From Halobacteriales archaeon QS_5_70_15 (GTDB lineage: Archaea > Halobacteriota > Halobacteria > Halobacteriales > Haloarculaceae): a stretch of 25,079 bases of DNA. The stretch covers positions 1-25,079 of the forward strand of contig PXRQ01000089.1 in NCBI GenBank assembly GCA_003022005.1. The letters are read 5' to 3'. The notes below the pieces were generated by a model. It was not told the origin of the DNA, ran no database searches, and saw only the letters and a program-made list of their open reading frames with translations. Of this stretch, positions 22,422 to 25,079 are shown in pieces. Positions within the stretch are counted from its first letter, which is position 1. The number at the start of each line of letters is the position of its first letter. A program made the position numbers and the translations under genes.

Positions 22422-23770
22422 CCGGGTCGACCGACGGGGGGGACCGGACCGGCTCTCCGGACCGGCTCGTCGAGCGGCGCCGGGCGTTCCACCGCCGACC
22501 CGAGCCGGGCTGGTGCGAGTTCCTGACCACGAGCCTGCTGGTCGACGAGCTCGAGTCCATCGGCGTGGACGAACTCCACGTCGGGCGCGAGGCCCTCCCC
22601 GCGGAGGCCCGGATGGCCGTCCCCGACGAGGCTGAACTCCGAACGTGGTTCGAGCGGGCCCGCGAGGCGGGTGCCCGCGAGGACGTCCTCGCCGCGACCG
22701 AGGGCGGACACACGGGCGCAGTCGCGGTCCTCGACCGGGGCGAGGGCCCCCACGTCGCCCTCCGGGTCGACATCGACGGCCTGCCCGTCGAGGAGTCGAT
22801 CGACGGGAGCCACCGGCCGGCGGCCGAGGGGTTCCGCTCGGCGCACGAGGGGTGGATGCACGCCTGCGGCCACGACGCGCACATGACGATCGGTCTCGGC
22901 GTCCTGGAGGCGGTGAAGGCGAGCGACTTCGAGGGCCGGTTCACGGTCCTCTTCCAGCCCGCCGAGGAGGTCGGCGGCGGCGGCAAGCCGATGGCCGAGA
23001 GCGAACACCTCGAGGGGGTGGACTACCTCCTCGCGGTCCACATCGGACTCGGCCACCCCTCGGGCGAGGTGGTCGGCGGGGCGGTCGAGCAGCTCGCGGT
23101 GAGCAACGTCCGGGTCGGGTTCCGGGGCCGCTCGGCCCACGCGGGCAAGGAGCCCAACGAGGGGGCCAACGCCATGCAGGCGACGGCCGCCGCGGTGGGG
23201 AACGCGTACGGCATCCCCCGGCACGCCGACGGGGCGACCCGCGTCAACTTCGGCCGCGCGGAGGTCGGCACCGCGTCCAACGTCGTCGCCGAGGAGGCGA
23301 CACTGGAGGGCGAGGTCCGCGGCGAGACGACCGAGCTGATGGAGTACACCCGCGAGGAGCTCCGACGGATCGTCCGGGCGGCGGGCGAGATGCACGACTG
23401 TGCGTCCTCGTTCGAGGTCGTGAGCGGGGCACCCCGGGCCGACAGCGACGAGGAACTGGCCGAACTCGTGACCCGGGTCGCCGCGGCCGACGACCGGGTC
23501 GACTCGACGGTCACGATGGACTCCTTCGGCGCGAGCGAGGACGCCACCCACCCCATCGAGACGGTCCAGGACGCCGGTGGGCTGGCGACGTACGCGATCG
23601 TCGGCACCGACCATCCCGGCGCCCACCACACCCCGACGTTCGACGTCGAGGAGGCCGACCTCGCGCTCGCCGTCGGCGTCCTGGCGGGGTCGGTGCTCCG
23701 GGTCGCCGAGGGGCGTCCCGGGCGCGGGGAACGCGACGGGAGCGACGACCGCGAGGGGGTGACCGGATGA
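22418..23770 (+). CDS. M20 family amidohydrolase (candidate N-acetyl-diaminobutyrate deacetylase)
   Basis: This 450-residue peptidase M20D/AbgA-like amidohydrolase starts [20 protein letters not shown] (about 18-37). The metal site is [15 protein letters not shown] with Cys150 and His152, then [14 protein letters not shown] with catalytic base Glu183 and ligand Glu184, and His208 in [10 protein letters not shown]. The lid domain opens [20 protein letters not shown]; a final metal His is in GAHHTPTFD. Such enzymes cleave N-acyl amino acids in the cytoplasm, using two zinc or manganese ions. Its ATG overlaps the doeD stop and its stop overlaps the next start, so all three are co-translated. Bacterial DoeB (EutE) is an AstE/aspartoacylase-type protein, which this is not. 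A role as its replacement is inference from context. Other N-acyl substrates, or p-aminobenzoyl-glutamate, are possible. Confidence 0.85.
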   Translation: MTGSTDGGDRTGSPDRLVERRRAFHRRPEPGWCEFLTTSLLVDELESIGVDELHVGREALPAEARMAVPDEAELRTWFERAREAGAREDVLAATEGGHTGAVAVLDRGEGPHVALRVDIDGLPVEESIDGSHRPAAEGFRSAHEGWMHACGHDAHMTIGLGVLEAVKASDFEGRFTVLFQPAEEVGGGGKPMAESEHLEGVDYLLAVHIGLGHPSGEVVGGAVEQLAVSNVRVGFRGRSAHAGKEPNEGANAMQATAAAVGNAYGIPRHADGATRVNFGRAEVGTASNVVAEEATLEGEVRGETTELMEYTREELRRIVRAAGEMHDCASSFEVVSGAPRADSDEELAELVTRVAAADDRVDSTVTMDSFGASEDATHPIETVQDAGGLATYAIVGTDHPGAHHTPTFDVEEADLALAVGVLAGSVLRVAEGRPGRGERDGSDDREGVTG

Positions 23771-24539
23771 CGAGCGACGACGGACCGGCGGGGGGCCTCC
23801 CCGCGGTCGACCACGCCGTCGTCGCCGGGTCGGACCTCGACGCGCTCGGTACCGCGTTCGCCGACGTCGGCCTCGAGACGGAGTACGGCGGCGAGCACTC
23901 GAACGGGGTCACCCACAACCGGACGCTGGGGTTCGCCGACGGTTCGTACCTCGAACTCATCTCGACGATCGAACCGGGGCCGAGACCGAGCGCATCGCGG
24001 ACCTCGGGGTCCCCGTCGACGGGCCCGGCTACTACACGCGCGAGCGGCCCGACGGGGTCACCATCGAGTGGGACCTCACCGAGGTCGGCGAACGGCTCGG
24101 GGCGACGCTCCCGTTCCTCGTGGCCGACCGGACCCCCCGCGAGTACCGGACCACCGAGGCGGGGAGCGTCGCCGGCACGGGCATCACCGGCATCGAGGAG
24201 GTGGTGGTCTGCGTGTCGGGGCTCGACGGGGCAGTCGAGCGGTTCGGGGCGTTCTTCGGGGCCGACCCGACGGAACGGTCGCGCCACGAGGGGCTCGGTG
24301 CCGAACTGGCCCGGTTCGGGGACGCGCCAGCGACCCTCGCCGAACCGCTCTCGGACGGCTCGTGGCTCGCCGACCGGCTCGACCGCTTCGGCCCGCTCCC
24401 GTGTGCGTACCTGCTCGGGAGCGACGACCCCGGGCGGACCGCCGCGGCGGTCGCCCTCGACGACCCGGAGGGGTGGTTCGGCGGCGAGGTCCGGTGGATC
24501 GACCTCGACGTCCCCGGCCGGGTCGGGGTCCTGGGGTAG
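23767..24539 (+). pseudogene. Glyoxalase-like (VOC superfamily) protein gene, broken in the middle
   Basis: The N-terminal part (from ATG 23767, overlapping the M20 stop) reads LPAVDHAVVAGSDLDALGTA and HNRTLGFADGSYLELIS, the first half of a haloarchaeal Glyoxalase_3-type (PF13468) protein. At about 23973-23980 the frame breaks. The natural continuation is in another frame: ERIADLGVPVDGPGYYTRER, TIEWDLTEVGERLGATLPFL, VADRTPREYRTT, the second module IEEVVVCVSGLDGAVERFGA and the end LADRLDRFGPLPCAYLLGSD, stopping at 24539. Compared with relatives as I recall them, roughly 30 residues between YLEL and the GPGYY part are missing, so a deletion with a frame change is more likely than a single-base error. 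The annotated N-terminal frame otherwise runs on as Arg/Ser-rich nonsense. The substrate of the family is unknown. Confidence 0.78.
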
Positions 24540-24545
24540 CCGCCC

Positions 24546-25043
24546 CTACGCGCAGTCGACGTGGATCCGGTCGGTCCCGAGGCGGACCCGCACCCGGAAC
24601 TCGGTGACGAGCGAGTGGGGCAGCGCGCAGGGCTCGACGCCGGCCGCGGCGACGTTCGTGGGTACCCCGGCCTCGGCGACGGGAACGACGACCCAGAGGA
24701 GGCTCGTGTCGGCGTCGGCACGGGCGAGCGCCGGGAACCGGCGGCGCGTCTCCGAGGCGTTCGCCGCCACCCGGTACCTCGCCGTTCCGGTGCGGTTCGG
24801 CGCCCGGACGCCGACGACGCGCCCCGCCGCGAGCCGCGCGTTCAGGCTCGACGGGTCGGCCGCGTAGTCGACGACCGCGGTCCCCCCGTCCCGGTAGAAC
24901 ACCTCGACGACCGAAACCGGCCCGTCGACCACCGAGAGGATCACCACTCGGTCGCGGCTCATGGCGTTCTCCAGGCGGACCGGTGCCGACCCGTCCGGTC
25001 CCGGCGCGACCGTGGGGGTCGGCGTCGGTTCGACCGTCGGCAC
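24546..25043 (-). CDS. Uncharacterised probable exported protein, N-terminus uncertain
   Basis: The minus-strand frame reads MPTVEPTPTPTVAPGPDGSA (GTG at 25043), a Pro/Thr linker typical of the region after a lipobox or signal peptide in haloarchaeal surface proteins. A beta-rich domain follows: RDRVVILSVVDGPVSVVEVF, TAVVDYAADPSSLNARLAAG and VVGVRAPNRTGTARYRVAAN, ending VRLGTDRIHVDCA. Two cysteines lie near the C-terminus. An in-frame TGA sits just upstream of 25043, but the adjacent frame beyond it reads AAQQAVNGA, which looks like its natural continuation. Removing one C near 25049 would join them. So the gene may extend past the window edge with one frameshift, or start at the GTG or at an ATG at 24962. 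I do not recognise the family. It is convergent with the broken VOC gene. Confidence 0.6.
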   Translation of the reverse strand: MPTVEPTPTPTVAPGPDGSAPVRLENAMSRDRVVILSVVDGPVSVVEVFYRDGGTAVVDYAADPSSLNARLAAGRVVGVRAPNRTGTARYRVAANASETRRRFPALARADADTSLLWVVVPVAEAGVPTNVAAAGVEPCALPHSLVTEFRVRVRLGTDRIHVDCA

Positions 25044-25079
25044 CGCCGCGGGCGCCGTTCACGGCCTGCTGGGCGGCCT

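Overview
The window is a GC-rich, acidic-proteome chromosome segment that reads as a haloarchaeon. The reasons are very high G+C with C/G-biased third positions, Asp/Glu-rich soluble proteins, AT-rich TATA boxes about 25-30 nt before start codons (leaderless transcripts), and families that are characteristic of haloarchaea (DUF5789, DUF7344 plus DICT, DUF7097, a long GltB, IS1341-type TnpB).

Layout. Positions 1-1729 hold the start of a BatA/VWA membrane protein (minus strand, running off the left edge) and a coupled pair of membrane proteins, the second of DUF2238/YjdF type. Positions 1978-2346 hold a DUF5789 protein whose acidic tail has shifted frame. Positions 2486-3164 are a small membrane-protein gene interrupted by a 432-bp internally deleted IS1595/ISH4-type element. 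An intact AI-2E family permease follows (3215-4405). Positions 4472-6730 are a gene graveyard: a frameshifted TnpB element, a solitary IS200/IS605-type right-end hairpin, a DUF4177 gene with a stop codon, and a membrane-protein gene with two frameshifts, a stop and a truncated end.

The conserved middle holds gltB (6706-11331, glutamate synthase) and proS (11896-13335), both on the minus strand and both intact. Then come a DUF7344 winged-helix/DICT regulatory pair, a DUF7097 HNH-like zinc protein with a decayed small membrane gene behind it, a DUF192 protein, a class III aminotransferase, a D-2-hydroxyacid dehydrogenase and an unrecognised 222-residue protein.

The most interesting part is 19656-24539. 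A metal-ligand-less M24 protein closely resembling ectoine hydrolase (DoeA/EutD) is divergent from a tightly overlapping unit: a class III aminotransferase resembling diaminobutyrate aminotransferase (DoeD), an M20 amidohydrolase and a broken glyoxalase-like gene. Together they could turn ectoine (or a related acyl-diamine compatible solute) into N-acetyl-diaminobutyrate, then diaminobutyrate, then aspartate semialdehyde. An M20 enzyme would take the place of the AstE-type deacetylase DoeB used in bacteria. The shared 189-bp promoter region carries an 8-bp direct repeat spaced exactly two helical turns apart. The window ends in an unrecognised probable exported protein on the minus strand. I saw no tRNA, rRNA or CRISPR array.
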